A stretch of DNA of 64,000 bases, taken from the NCBI RefSeq assembly GCF_036924525.1, contig NZ_JAZHRU010000001.1:4741001-4805000 (forward strand), written 5' to 3'. Below are positions 41,565-50,145 of the stretch, piece after piece. This stretch comes from Bradyrhizobium sp. AZCC 1719. GTDB taxonomy: Bacteria; Pseudomonadota; Alphaproteobacteria; Rhizobiales; Xanthobacteraceae. The translations under genes and the position numbers were made by a program. Position 1 is the stretch's first letter; the number at the start of each line of letters is the position of its first letter. Under the pieces are notes generated by a model. It did no database searches. It saw nothing but the letters and a program-made list of their open reading frames with translations, and was not told where the DNA came from.

Positions 41565-41956
41565 GCACGAAAGCCGATCTTCGGACGATCTCACACCTTT
41601 TCGGCGACGCGCTTTCGCAATTCGCAAAACTGTTCCAGAACGAGTTTGATCTCGCCAAGGCCGAACTCGGCGAGAAGGTTCAGCAAATCGGTGGCGCCGT
41701 CGGCCTCATTGCGGCCGGTGCCGTCCTGGTTATTCCCGCGATCGTCATGGCGCTGTTTGCGCTTTCCGCGGCCTTGATCGCGGGCGGCTGGTCGCAGCCG
41801 GTCTCTTATCTGATCTCCGCGATTGTTGCCGCGGTGCTCGCAGGCATCTTGCTTGCGGTCGGTATGAATCGGCTCGACACACGTCATCTGGCGCCGCGAG
41901 AAACGTTGCGTCAGCTCGAAAAGGACAAGGACACCGTGAAGGGAATGGTGCGATGA
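41561..41956 (+). CDS. Holin superfamily III (PF07332-like) membrane protein
   Basis: A 131-residue protein with an N-terminal amphipathic helix (LSQFAKLFQNEFDLAKAELG) and two membrane helices (GAVGLIAAGAVLVIPAIVMA and VSYLISAIVAAVLAGILLAV) separated by a short loop. This is the usual layout of phage_holin_3_6 proteins found in non-phage stress operons of rhizobia. Its ATG overlaps the stop of the preceding gene (ATGA), and its own stop overlaps the next start (ATGA), giving translational coupling. Function in this setting unknown. Confidence 0.82.
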   Translation: MSTKADLRTISHLFGDALSQFAKLFQNEFDLAKAELGEKVQQIGGAVGLIAAGAVLVIPAIVMALFALSAALIAGGWSQPVSYLISAIVAAVLAGILLAVGMNRLDTRHLAPRETLRQLEKDKDTVKGMVR

Positions 41957-42690
41957 TCGGTTCACAAGGGAGTTTCATAGATGGTCTGGCCGCGGCTGCC
42001 CGGGAAAACCCGCTCGCCGCAGCCCTGATCGGAGGTGGCGCGCTGTGGCTGCTTATCGGCAGCGACAAGCTGAAGAACGCCGCCGGTTCGGTCACGTCAG
42101 CGGCCGCGCCGCTCGCCGATCTCGGCGCGCGTGCCCAAAGGTCGGCCGCCTCCAGCTGGGACGATACTTACGGTTCCATGCGGAATCGCGCCTCCCGAAT
42201 GCAGGACGAAGCCTCGCGCGATATCAATGAAACGGTCCGCAACGCCAGAATGGCCACTTCCGATGCGATGTCCGGCGCGGCGGAAACGATGAGCGAGCAA
42301 TTCGACGAAGGCGTGGCCGGCGCCCGGGAAATGTTTGACCGGGTGGGCCGGGCCTTGCCGAGGAAGGAAACTCTGAGGCAGGCGCAGTCCTCGCTGTCCG
42401 ATCTCCTGGAAAGGCAACCGCTGGTGCTTGGTGCCGTAGGCCTTGCGATCGGCGCCACGGTGGCGGGCGCCCTGGCCAAGTCGGGTCTCGAAAAAGAGTG
42501 GGTGGGGGACATGAGTGACAGCCTCAAGGCAGATCTGAAGGTGCGTGCCGGGGCCGTGTCGCAAAGCGTCCGAGAGGGGGCCGATACGCTCAAACCCGAA
42601 TTCGAAGATGCCGGCGCCCAATACGTCGATCGCGTCAAACAGGCGGGCCAGGATGCGATGGAGGCGGCCCGAGAGAAAGTAGGATCGTAA
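41953..42690 (+). CDS. Membrane-associated stress protein (operon end, 245 aa)
   Basis: The N-terminal membrane segment (NPLAAALIGGGALWLLIG) is followed by a polar helical region (ASRMQDEASRDINETVRNAR), a second glycine-zipper membrane segment (LVLGAVGLAIGATVAGALA) and another helix. ATGA overlap with the preceding gene. It shares design with the first two operon members: amphipathic helices framing Gly/Ala-rich membrane segments. Family not recognised by name. A strong terminator follows at 42752. Confidence 0.75.
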   Translation: MIGSQGSFIDGLAAAARENPLAAALIGGGALWLLIGSDKLKNAAGSVTSAAAPLADLGARAQRSAASSWDDTYGSMRNRASRMQDEASRDINETVRNARMATSDAMSGAAETMSEQFDEGVAGAREMFDRVGRALPRKETLRQAQSSLSDLLERQPLVLGAVGLAIGATVAGALAKSGLEKEWVGDMSDSLKADLKVRAGAVSQSVREGADTLKPEFEDAGAQYVDRVKQAGQDAMEAAREKVGS

Positions 42691-42751
42691 GAACACTCTG
42701 TTGTCGCCGCCTTTCGGAGGATGTTCAGCCCGGTCCGGTATTCGGTAGAAT

Positions 42752-42781
42752 GGCCCCAGCGCAGTAGCGCTGGGGCCGTTT
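42752..42781. terminator. Strong bidirectional terminator
   Basis: The stem GGCCCCAGCGC/GCGCTGGGGCC has an AGTA loop. It lies between the end of the DUF3618 operon and the convergent DUF892 gene (copy 2). Confidence 0.85.
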
Positions 42782-42804
42782 GTAGGTGGTATCGGGTCGC
42801 TTGG

Positions 42805-43311
42805 TTATGCGGCTTTCGCGGTCTCGGCGTGCTGGTTGACCTCGGATTCCGCGAGCTGACTCAGGGCACTGTCCGTTGCCTTCTCTTCCTTAAGGGTTGC
42901 ATCGAGCAACTTCACTGCATCGGCGTAACCCAATTCGTTTGCCCAGGTCTTGAGGGTGCCATAACGCGAAATCTCGTAATGCTCGACGGCCTGTGCGGCA
43001 GCGAGCAGACCAGCGTCAAGGGCCGGCATACCCTTGTACTCGTCCATAACTTCCTTGCCTTCTTCGATGATTCCCACGATGGCATCGCAGGTCTTGCCCT
43101 TCGGCGTTTCGTCGATCGACGCGAATACCTGCTCCAACCGCTCGACCTGGCCGTCGGTTTCGGCCATGTGCTTTTCAAACGCAGCCTTAAGCTTCGGCGA
43201 CTGCGCGGCTTTGGCCATTTTCGGCAGGGCGGACAGGATCTTCTTCTCGGCGAAGTAGATATCCTTCAGTGTATCAAGAAACAGATCTTTCAGTTCTTTC
43301 TCTCTAGCCAT
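42805..43311 (-). CDS. DUF892/YciE-family ferritin-like stress protein (copy 2)
   Basis: A 168-residue protein: LFLDTLKDIYFAEKKILSAL, MAETDGQVERLEQVFASID, AAAQAVEHYEISRYGTLKTW and LLDATLKEEKATDSAL. It has the same four-helix, Glu/His-containing pattern as copy 1. GGAGGG lies 7 bases before the ATG at 43311; an EcfG-type promoter is 30-54 bases upstream. An upstream in-frame extension to 43659 would run across the promoter and is rejected. Confidence 0.93.
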   Translation of the reverse strand: MAREKELKDLFLDTLKDIYFAEKKILSALPKMAKAAQSPKLKAAFEKHMAETDGQVERLEQVFASIDETPKGKTCDAIVGIIEEGKEVMDEYKGMPALDAGLLAAAQAVEHYEISRYGTLKTWANELGYADAVKLLDATLKEEKATDSALSQLAESEVNQHAETAKAA

Positions 43312-43340
43312 AGAACCCTCCAGGTTAATTGCTGGTACCA

Positions 43341-43365
43341 AACAAGATTGCCGTTGACTTGTTCC
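43341..43365 (-). promoter_or_regulatory. EcfG-type promoter of DUF892 gene (copy 2)
   Basis: The minus strand has GGAAC, 16 bases, TGTT. It lies 29 bases before the start, the same distance as the two csbD promoters. Confidence 0.72.
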
Positions 43366-44217
43366 TAGCCGAAACCACTTTCCCTTGCGCAGATCAGACA
43401 CTAAGTCGCCTGGGTCAGAAGCGCAGCATTTCCGAACATGAAAAGTAGAGCGATCGTGATCAGGGCCGGGAGCATGAGCGATCCGAGACAACCCAACCGG
43501 TCTATGCCCGCTCTGGACGGCGAAACCCTTCAGCTCGTAGCCCCAGATCTGCACGCGCGGGAGCGGCAGGAGGTACTGGAAGCCCAAAGAGAAATGTACG
43601 AAACCAAATATCTGGGAAGCGTTAGGGCATTCACCGGTTTGCGGGACGTGTCGAGACACTAAGGGAGGCGGCGGGCAAACTTGCGCTCCGCTCGCTACTG
43701 AACGTCAATGATGCCATGGCATGCGGGGACGACGTCGAACATGGCTAACCGGATCCACGATTAGTCGGGCTAGCGCTTGGAAAGCTGGGGATCTCAGGAT
43801 AATCGGGGATGCTCCTTATGAACGTCAAGGCTGCGAGCGGAGCAGGCACCTGCAGCCGGCGAGCTTCTTACAGGTGAGTTTGCCAAGCAAGCGCGACTGG
43901 AGGCTGGCCGTTTCGGAATGAACTACCCTATAAACAGACATCGTTACCGTGTCGGCAACTCAAAGGTGCCATGACGCTGCCGAGGGCACCGATGGTGGAT
44001 CAAGACCGCTGGGACCTCGAAATTGACACCGCCTGAGTGACCGCTGATCAGCCTGCCGTTACCTAGGCGCGGATCATCTCGATCGCTTCCTCGCGGAACG
44101 TGTGCATGTCCCGTCGTCTGTGAAGCCGACGATTTATTGCCCGTGCAAGCTCGCGACACGAATTGCATGATGGGAACTTGCTGGGTCCGTTCGCGTTTTC
44201 GTGTGAGGCGCAGCACA
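43366..44217. other. Intergenic stretch with no recognisable gene
   Basis: Only short ORFs without domains. No hairpin, repeat or EcfG-consensus promoter was recognised; a GGAAC with a 15-base spacer (near 44095) is off-consensus. Confidence 0.4.
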
Positions 44218-46620
44218 ATGCATAATTTGCCTACAGCCTCAGGGCGTCCATCATCAAACCAGGTCCGCGCGGACGCGGTCACGTCTCGCGAACTGGATAT
44301 TGTAAGAGTTGCGGCCGCCCTGGTGTCGGGCGCGGTCATCCTTGCTGGCCTGTATTTCGGCCGTGAAATACTCATACCACTCGCGATCGCGTTCCTGATC
44401 ACATTCGCGCTGAACCCGCCTGTCACATGGCTTGCCCGGCTCGGCCTGCCCAGACTGCTCGCGACGAGCCTCGTCATGGTAACCGTCGGATGCGCCCTGG
44501 TTGGACTAGGCGTCATTCTCGGCGCACAGGTCCGTTCGATCGCTGTCGAATTGCCGGCCTATCAATCGACGATACTGACGAAGTTGGCGGATCTACGCCA
44601 GAATCTTAAGGCACCCGGATTGTTCGACGGCGTGCTGAAGACAGTCGAACGCGTACAGAAGGAGGTCGAGTCAAAGGACGACAAACCCGCGGAAGGCCCG
44701 GTGCCACAGCGTGTCGAAATCGTTCCCATGCCGCAAACGCCGTTCGAGCAGGCATTTGCCTGGCTTGTGCGGTCAGCGGAGCCGCTGGCTACGGCCGGCA
44801 TCGTCTTGATCTTCGTCTTTCTGGCGCTGCTTGATATCGGCGACCTTCGCGACCGGTTTCTACGACTATTGGGTGGCAACTTCCATCGTTCGACCGATGC
44901 GATCCAGGAGGCTGGTGCGCGTATCAGCAGGTATCTTCTGATGCAGCTACTCGTAAACGTCAGTTACGGCGTGCCGCTCGCTGCCGGCCTCTGGATCATC
45001 GGCGTACCAGGCGCGCTTCTGTGGGGCGCCGTGGGCGTGGTCATGCGCTTCATCCCCTATGTCGGCCCACTGATTGCTGCGATCTTTCCAGTCTCGATCG
45101 CTTTTGCCGTCGACGATGGCTGGAGCATGTTGCTATGGACCGTTGCGGTGATCGTCATCCTCGAGTTGATAAGCAACAACATTGTCGAGCCCCTGCTATA
45201 TGGTTCGAGCACCGGCCTGTCAGCCATATCGCTGATCGCCGCGGCGATATTGTGGACAGCGCTTTGGGGTCCCGTGGGGCTGATCCTCTCCACCCCTCTC
45301 ACGGTTTGTCTACTAGTCCTCGGGCGTAATCTGCCGCAGCTGCGCTTCCTCGACACTATGCTCGGTTCGACGCCTGCACTGGATGTACCCGCCCGCATCT
45401 ATCAGCGACTGATTGCAGATGATGCCGACGAAGCTGTCGAGATCGCAAGCGCCGAAATCGAAGAGTCTTCGATTATATCATTCTACGATGCAATCGGCAT
45501 TGAGGTCCTTCGTCTGGCAAGCGAGGAGTATCTCCAGAACGCAAGCGCTGAGCACCGCCTGCGTCTGGCAAGCGGAATGGACACACTGCTCGACGATCTC
45601 AGGGATCAATACCCAGCCTCCCTGAGTCCGGAGGCAAAGCCAACGGTCCTGTGCATCGGAGGAAAATGGGAGATCGATGCCCTCGCCGGCGAGATGCTAG
45701 CCCACGCGCTTGGTTTCGAACGGATCGCCGCAGCTTCCCAACCCGCTGCAAGCGTCAATGCCGACTATCTGGCTAAACTCGACCTGAAGGGCGCGGACAT
45801 TGTCTGCCTCAGCTACTTTACGCCGAACCCAGCCATCCCCGCCCGCCACGTCTGCCGGCGTCTGCGAAGACGATGGCCGGATCTGCGCATCGTTCTAGCG
45901 CTATGGAGGGCGCCCCCGGAACTGTTGACCGACGAATCCCTCGCAGCGCTCAAAGCCGATGCTGTCGTGACTTCGGTCGAGGAGGCGGTCCGTCGTATTC
46001 ACCGCGTCGTCGACCCTGAAGAAGCCAAGGTGGTCCAACAAGCCCCCGTGCCTGACAACGACGCAGAGCGTGTCGACGCGCTGAAAGCGACTGGGGTCTT
46101 AGAGGGTGACAAACGTGAAGCGCTGGATGCTCTCGCCAAGCGTGCGGCGGACGTATTCAACATCAGCGTTGCCGTGATCACCACTATCGATAAGGACCGC
46201 GAATACTTCGTCGGACAAAGTGGAAAATTGCCGGATGCCATCACCGACGATACAGGTACGCTGCTGCCGATGGACCGCGAACATGCGATCTGCAACTACG
46301 TAGTAGCCAACGACGAGACGCTAGTGGTCTCGGATATCGAGCGCGACCCGCGCTTCGCCGATAACGAGACGATCGAGCAATGGAACGTGCGCTTCTACGC
46401 TGGGGCGCCGCTACGCGCAGCTGACGGTCTGATAATCGGAGCGCTATGCATTCTCGACTCCGAACCCCGCACCCTGGACGGAGACGAAGTCGCATTGCTT
46501 GAAACGATGGCCGCTGATGTTGTAGCCACCATTACCACGAGTGATGCGGATGAAGAAGCGCCAGAGAAATCTGCACCTGCTACCTCATCGGCAGCGGTCG
46601 GGCAGGAGGTGTCTCAGTAA
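44218..46620 (+). CDS. AI-2E-family permease fused to B12-binding-like and GAF domains
   Basis: About 800 residues from the ATG at 44218. The first ~370 are an AI-2E/TqsA/PerM-type membrane domain with about seven spans (AAALVSGAVILAGLYFGREI, ALNPPVTWLARLGLPRLLAT, VVMRFIPYVGPLIAAIFPVS). A helical segment and an alpha/beta domain like a cobalamin-binding fold (VLCIGGKWEIDALAGEMLAH, DIVCLSYFTPNPAIPARHVC) follow; the DxHxxG cobalamin-His motif is not seen. The C-terminal GAF domain (about residues 630-780) starts at AAELDALAKRAADVFNISVA-like sequence and contains AICNYVVAND and VRFYAGAPLRAADGLIIGAL. Rhizobial AI-2E proteins with the middle domain are known to me, but the GAF addition is unusual. 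It suggests ligand-gated transport. Confidence 0.85.
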   Translation: MHNLPTASGRPSSNQVRADAVTSRELDIVRVAAALVSGAVILAGLYFGREILIPLAIAFLITFALNPPVTWLARLGLPRLLATSLVMVTVGCALVGLGVILGAQVRSIAVELPAYQSTILTKLADLRQNLKAPGLFDGVLKTVERVQKEVESKDDKPAEGPVPQRVEIVPMPQTPFEQAFAWLVRSAEPLATAGIVLIFVFLALLDIGDLRDRFLRLLGGNFHRSTDAIQEAGARISRYLLMQLLVNVSYGVPLAAGLWIIGVPGALLWGAVGVVMRFIPYVGPLIAAIFPVSIAFAVDDGWSMLLWTVAVIVILELISNNIVEPLLYGSSTGLSAISLIAAAILWTALWGPVGLILSTPLTVCLLVLGRNLPQLRFLDTMLGSTPALDVPARIYQRLIADDADEAVEIASAEIEESSIISFYDAIGIEVLRLASEEYLQNASAEHRLRLASGMDTLLDDLRDQYPASLSPEAKPTVLCIGGKWEIDALAGEMLAHALGFERIAAASQPAASVNADYLAKLDLKGADIVCLSYFTPNPAIPARHVCRRLRRRWPDLRIVLALWRAPPELLTDESLAALKADAVVTSVEEAVRRIHRVVDPEEAKVVQQAPVPDNDAERVDALKATGVLEGDKREALDALAKRAADVFNISVAVITTIDKDREYFVGQSGKLPDAITDDTGTLLPMDREHAICNYVVANDETLVVSDIERDPRFADNETIEQWNVRFYAGAPLRAADGLIIGALCILDSEPRTLDGDEVALLETMAADVVATITTSDADEEAPEKSAPATSSAAVGQEVSQ

Positions 46621-46703
46621 GCGCCAACTCCGGGGTTCAGGCGGACGCCGGCCACCGCAAGGTTGCACAAGCGAGTCGCATTTCTTCGCGCATCACTGAC
46701 CAG

Positions 46704-46930
46704 ATGACCTATGAGCGGCTTAGGGCGTGGGTCGAGGAACTTAGACAGAGGCTTGGACAACGTCTGGCCGCCCAGCGGACCAGGGAAGAGATTAGAGCGC
46801 GCCCACGAACTTTGGGACAGAACGGACGGCCAGCAACCGCGACCTGGAGTTCTGGCTTCAAGCCGAGTCTGAAATACGGCCGAACGGCAAGTGTGAAGCT
46901 ATCGCGCTAACCCCAAGATGTGTGCCTTGA
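46704..46930 (+). pseudogene. DUF2934-like gene with two frameshifts
   Basis: The frame at 46704 reads LRQRLGQRLAAQRTREEIRA, a second frame gives AHELWDRTDGQ, and a third RDLEFWLQAESEIR, ending at 46930. Together they match the short DUF2934 signature (I-R-x-R-A-H-E-L-W ... DG-R ... W-L-x-A-E). Found just after the AI-2E gene. Confidence 0.6.
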
Positions 46931-47506
46931 ACGTCCGGATCTGTCCATCCAATTGCCATAGCTCGACGTCGCGGCCCGTCAACAAGTTGCCTATCTCCGG
47001 CATCTGCGCCGCGCGTGGCAACAGTCAGCGAAATGGGCCATGTGCCGTGCCCTCAAGGCCCGATTTTCAGCAGCTTTGAACGATGTTCGGGGGCATGCTT
47101 CGTCGCGTAGGCGGCCGCGATAGCCGATTTACGAACGGCCGAAGAGGGCAAACGGGTGCGCAGCACCGGTCTTGAACTTCGGTTCTCCTCAGTAGGCGTA
47201 CAGCAGCACTAAAATCTAGCGCCAACTCGGGTCAATGGCTATACGTCGGATCAGGCCAAGCGCGTTCTGCGTAGCGAAACCGGAACGAGCCTCGCGAGTG
47301 TTTTACTGCTCGTCACCGCGTTCGCACTTGGAACACCTGATCATAATTCACGCCAGGGTGCCCTGGTTGGTTTGGCTTGAGGGCCGCATGAAACTCTTGA
47401 TCAAGGCCGAACTCGTCTATGCTTTCGCGCAAGCAACGCAGGTTATCGCTATCATTGAGGCTTCACATACGAGCGATCAAAAAATCCTTTCGGAATCGCT
47501 CGACAT
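46931..47506. other. Non-coding stretch, nothing recognised
   Basis: Short overlapping ORFs only, none with a domain or a proper ribosome site. No repeats found. Confidence 0.35.
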
Positions 47507-47791
47507 TCAGCCACCGGCGCTATTGCTCTTCGACAAGACATCATACGGTGACCGGAGCATACGCGCCTCGTCCGGGCCGGACGCGCAGAACGCCGCAAAA
47601 TTCTGCCCGATCATGGCCATGGCGGGCCATCCATAAAGAGCTTCCGAGGCTGCATTCCAGTACTGAATGATGCCATCCGCGTTGCGCACGATCACGCTTT
47701 CAGATGACCAATCTGACAATTCCATTCCCGGCGCAGACGCGAACGGGCGTTCGCGGCCGCCCGTGATGGCTTTGTTGATGAGGCTAGCCAT
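47507..47791 (-). pseudogene. Truncated PAS-domain sensor gene
   Basis: The ATG at 47791 overlaps the stop of the receiver gene (ATGGCTAG). The product reads MELSDWSSESVIVRNADGII and YWNAASEALYGWPAMAMIGQ, the N-terminal half of a PAS domain, then stops at 47507 after a short unrelated tail. No kinase or other output domain follows. Coupling to the receiver suggests a former kinase partner. Confidence 0.65.
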
Positions 47792-48200
47792 CGGAAGGCG
47801 TCCCCCGCCTATTGCCATCAGAGGAAGGGTCCACGCGTCTCAGGGCGGACTGCAGATGACCAAGCAGTGCTTCGCTGTTTACCGGTTTTTTCAGATATGC
47901 CTGGGCGCCGCCTTTCATGGCGCGCAATCGGGTCGCCGGTTTCGTGTCGGCAGTGACGATGATGACCGGTATTAAGGAGCCGATGCTCCGCAGTCGATGC
48001 AGCAGATCGAGCCCGCTATGGCCCGGCATGCTCACATCGGTAATCAGGCAATCGAACCCGCCCGGGACGTATTCCGCCATGAAGGCCTCCGCTCGATCGA
48101 AAGTGCGACATGATAGATCCAGCACCAGAAGGAGGTCGGAAAGGGCCTCTCGCACAGCTTCGTCGTCATCTACGATCGCGACTATAGGCGCCTTAGACAA
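47784..48200 (-). CDS. FixJ-type receiver-only response regulator
   Basis: A 138-residue receiver: IVAIVDDDEAVREALSDLLL, phospho-acceptor in FDCLITDVSMPGHSGLDLL, Thr in IIVTADTKPATR and Lys in AYLKKPVN. The C-terminal tail (RRVDPSSDGNRR) has no HTH. It resembles the receiver of FixJ/NodW-like regulators. It lies upstream of the truncated PAS gene with overlap, and downstream of the LuxR-type regulator at 48283. Confidence 0.88.
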   Translation of the reverse strand: MSKAPIVAIVDDDEAVREALSDLLLVLDLSCRTFDRAEAFMAEYVPGGFDCLITDVSMPGHSGLDLLHRLRSIGSLIPVIIVTADTKPATRLRAMKGGAQAYLKKPVNSEALLGHLQSALRRVDPSSDGNRRGTPSDG

Positions 48201-48282
48201 GCCGGTGACCTTCGCTAGCGCGGCCGGATGGCCACCCCCGCATCTGGCCCATTGCTGGCCCGGACTGTAACCATCCTTTGGT

Positions 48283-48978
48283 CTAGGGTGATCCTTCTCG
48301 AATTCCTACAGGCAACAGTTCCCAGATGCGAATGAGCTGACCAACGGACGTTGCCTGCATCTTTTTGGTGACGTTGCCGCGGTGCAACTTGACGGTGATT
48401 TCGCTGATACCGAGATCGAACGCAATTTGCTTGTTGAGGCGGCCCTTGACCACTTCGCGCAGAACTTCGCGTTCGCGCGGTGTCAACTTTGCATAGCCGT
48501 CGACATGCTGTTTAACGAGCCGGGCCGCGGCCCGTCGCGAGACATCTTTCTCGATCGTGGCCCTGACCGCGTCAAGGAGCGTCTGGTCTCTGACAGGCTT
48601 TGTAAGGAAATCGACGGCTCCAGCCTTCATCGCCTGGACGGTCATGGCGATGTCGCCATGACCGGAAAGGAAAATGATCGGTCGCGTACTGCCGTTCAGG
48701 GCGAGGTGCTGCTGAAGATCCAGGCCGCTTGCTCCGGGCATACGAACGTCGAGGATCAGACAACCCGGCCGCTCCGGAAGATCGGCACTCAGCAATTCTT
48801 GTGTCGATCCAAAGCAACAGGCATCGATTCCGACCGACAGCAGAAGTTCGCTAAGCGCGGACCGGACCTCATCGTCATCGTCCACGATCAAGACAAGCGG
48901 ATCCGTATTGTCGATAACCAGGCTCATGGGAAGGCGGGGTAAAGCAAATGAGCCGGCGAGTGCAGTTGTACCAACCAT
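48283..48978 (-). CDS. FixJ/NarL-type response regulator with LuxR HTH
   Basis: A 231-residue protein: receiver (LVLIVDDDDEVRSALSELLL, CLILDVRMPGASGLD, IIFLSGHGDIAMTVQAMKAG, FLTKPV) plus a LuxR HTH (AKLTPREREVLREVVKGRLN, QIAFDLGISEITVKLHRGNV). It is a FixJ/NodW-like DNA-binding regulator. The ATG at 48978 has GGAGG 7-8 bases upstream, so I use it despite another in-frame ATG at 48927. It lies 12 bases after the hydrolase gene in the same direction. The cognate kinase may be the truncated PAS gene or located elsewhere. Confidence 0.9.
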   Translation of the reverse strand: MVGTTALAGSFALPRLPMSLVIDNTDPLVLIVDDDDEVRSALSELLLSVGIDACCFGSTQELLSADLPERPGCLILDVRMPGASGLDLQQHLALNGSTRPIIFLSGHGDIAMTVQAMKAGAVDFLTKPVRDQTLLDAVRATIEKDVSRRAAARLVKQHVDGYAKLTPREREVLREVVKGRLNKQIAFDLGISEITVKLHRGNVTKKMQATSVGQLIRIWELLPVGIREGSP

Positions 48979-48990
48979 TGCGTGCCTCCT

Positions 48991-50004
48991 TCATTCAAGA
49001 ATGGACCGGAGAAGGGCGTTGGTCTGCGCAATAGCGCCTCGGGCCGCAGGAGTATCGGCCAACGCGTTGAGCATGACGAAATCATGAATGGTGCCGTTGT
49101 ATCTCGTGGAGGTGACGCGTACCCCCGCGCGAGCCAATTTGCGCGCGTAGCACTCACCCTCATCACGGAGCACGTCGTTCTCGGCGACGATGACAAGCGC
49201 GTCCGGAAGGCCGGTCAGTTGATCAATCGAGGCGTTGAGCGGCGCCGCGGTGATCTGCTTGCGCGCGGCGGCGTCCGGAAGATAAGCGCTCCAGAACGTT
49301 TCCATCGCTTGCCTGGTCAGCCACGGACCATTTGCGAACGAGGCATAAGACCCGGTGTCGAACATCAGGCTGACGGCGGGGTAGAACAGCACCTGCACGT
49401 CTATCTTGGGGCCGCGCCGCTCCTTTGCCATGAGAGTGACCGCGGCGGCCATGTTGCCGCCGATGCCGTCGCCAACGATGGCCAGGCGCGCGGAATCGAT
49501 CCCTAGACGTTCCGCATGCTCTACCAGGTACTTGGCGACGGCATAGACTTGTTCGATTGCTACCGGATACTTGGCCTCCAGCGAGCGATCGTAATCCACG
49601 AAAAACAAGGCAACGTGCGCACCGACCGCGATCTCGCGGATCAAGCGGTCGTGTGTCGCCTTGTCGCCGAAGGTCCAGCCGCCATGGACATATACCAATG
49701 CAGGCAGCGTTTCACTTGCCCTCTCCGGTCGAACAATGCGAATTGGCACTCCTCCGGTGGGACCGGTAGGGGCTACCATATCCTCAAATTGCACGGCTGG
49801 CTTGCCGATGATGCCTGATTGGATATCCGCCAAAAATCTTCGTGCGTCTTCGAAAGACAGTTCGCGCATCGTCGGGCCCTTAGCCATCGCATCGACAAAC
49901 TGCTGCGTCAGGGGCTCAAGCAAACCGACGTCGGCGATACTTGCTGGTTCGGCTTTCTCACGCATCGATATCCGTCCGGGAAAATAGCGCTGGACATGCA
50001 TCAT
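48991..50004 (-). CDS. HSL-type alpha/beta hydrolase with substituted catalytic serine
   Basis: A 337-residue protein of the hormone-sensitive-lipase class. The oxyanion HGGG is read as HGGW (YVHGGWTFGDKATHDRL). The nucleophile motif, normally GDSAGG, is GDGIGG, so the Ser is a Gly (codon GGC where AGC is expected). The acidic residue (VIVAENDVLRDEGE) and the His (IHDFVMLN) are still present. Length and order are otherwise typical. Activity by the usual mechanism is doubtful. Gene order: large regulator (50146-53067), this gene, LuxR-type regulator, all minus. Confidence 0.85.
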   Translation of the reverse strand: MMHVQRYFPGRISMREKAEPASIADVGLLEPLTQQFVDAMAKGPTMRELSFEDARRFLADIQSGIIGKPAVQFEDMVAPTGPTGGVPIRIVRPERASETLPALVYVHGGWTFGDKATHDRLIREIAVGAHVALFFVDYDRSLEAKYPVAIEQVYAVAKYLVEHAERLGIDSARLAIVGDGIGGNMAAAVTLMAKERRGPKIDVQVLFYPAVSLMFDTGSYASFANGPWLTRQAMETFWSAYLPDAAARKQITAAPLNASIDQLTGLPDALVIVAENDVLRDEGECYARKLARAGVRVTSTRYNGTIHDFVMLNALADTPAARGAIAQTNALLRSILE

Positions 50005-50145
50005 GCGCGCTCGCGCGATAAAGTCCTAAACAAACCTTGTGAATTCTCGCAACTCCAGGAAGGAGGCGTGAAACCTCCCCATGAAGCATTGTGAATTTCC
50101 GTGAAATCTCAGCAGCGGATGTGAAACGGCCTGCGTTGATCTGGG

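Noticed and set aside
41561-41956. Prophage lysis module based on the holin-like protein
   Set aside because: No phage structural, endolysin or integrase genes; it is embedded in a stress operon with an EcfG promoter.
44095-44115. EcfG-type promoter upstream of the AI-2E fusion gene
   Set aside because: The spacer between GGAAC and CGTC is 15 bases and the -10 does not fit; too weak to claim.
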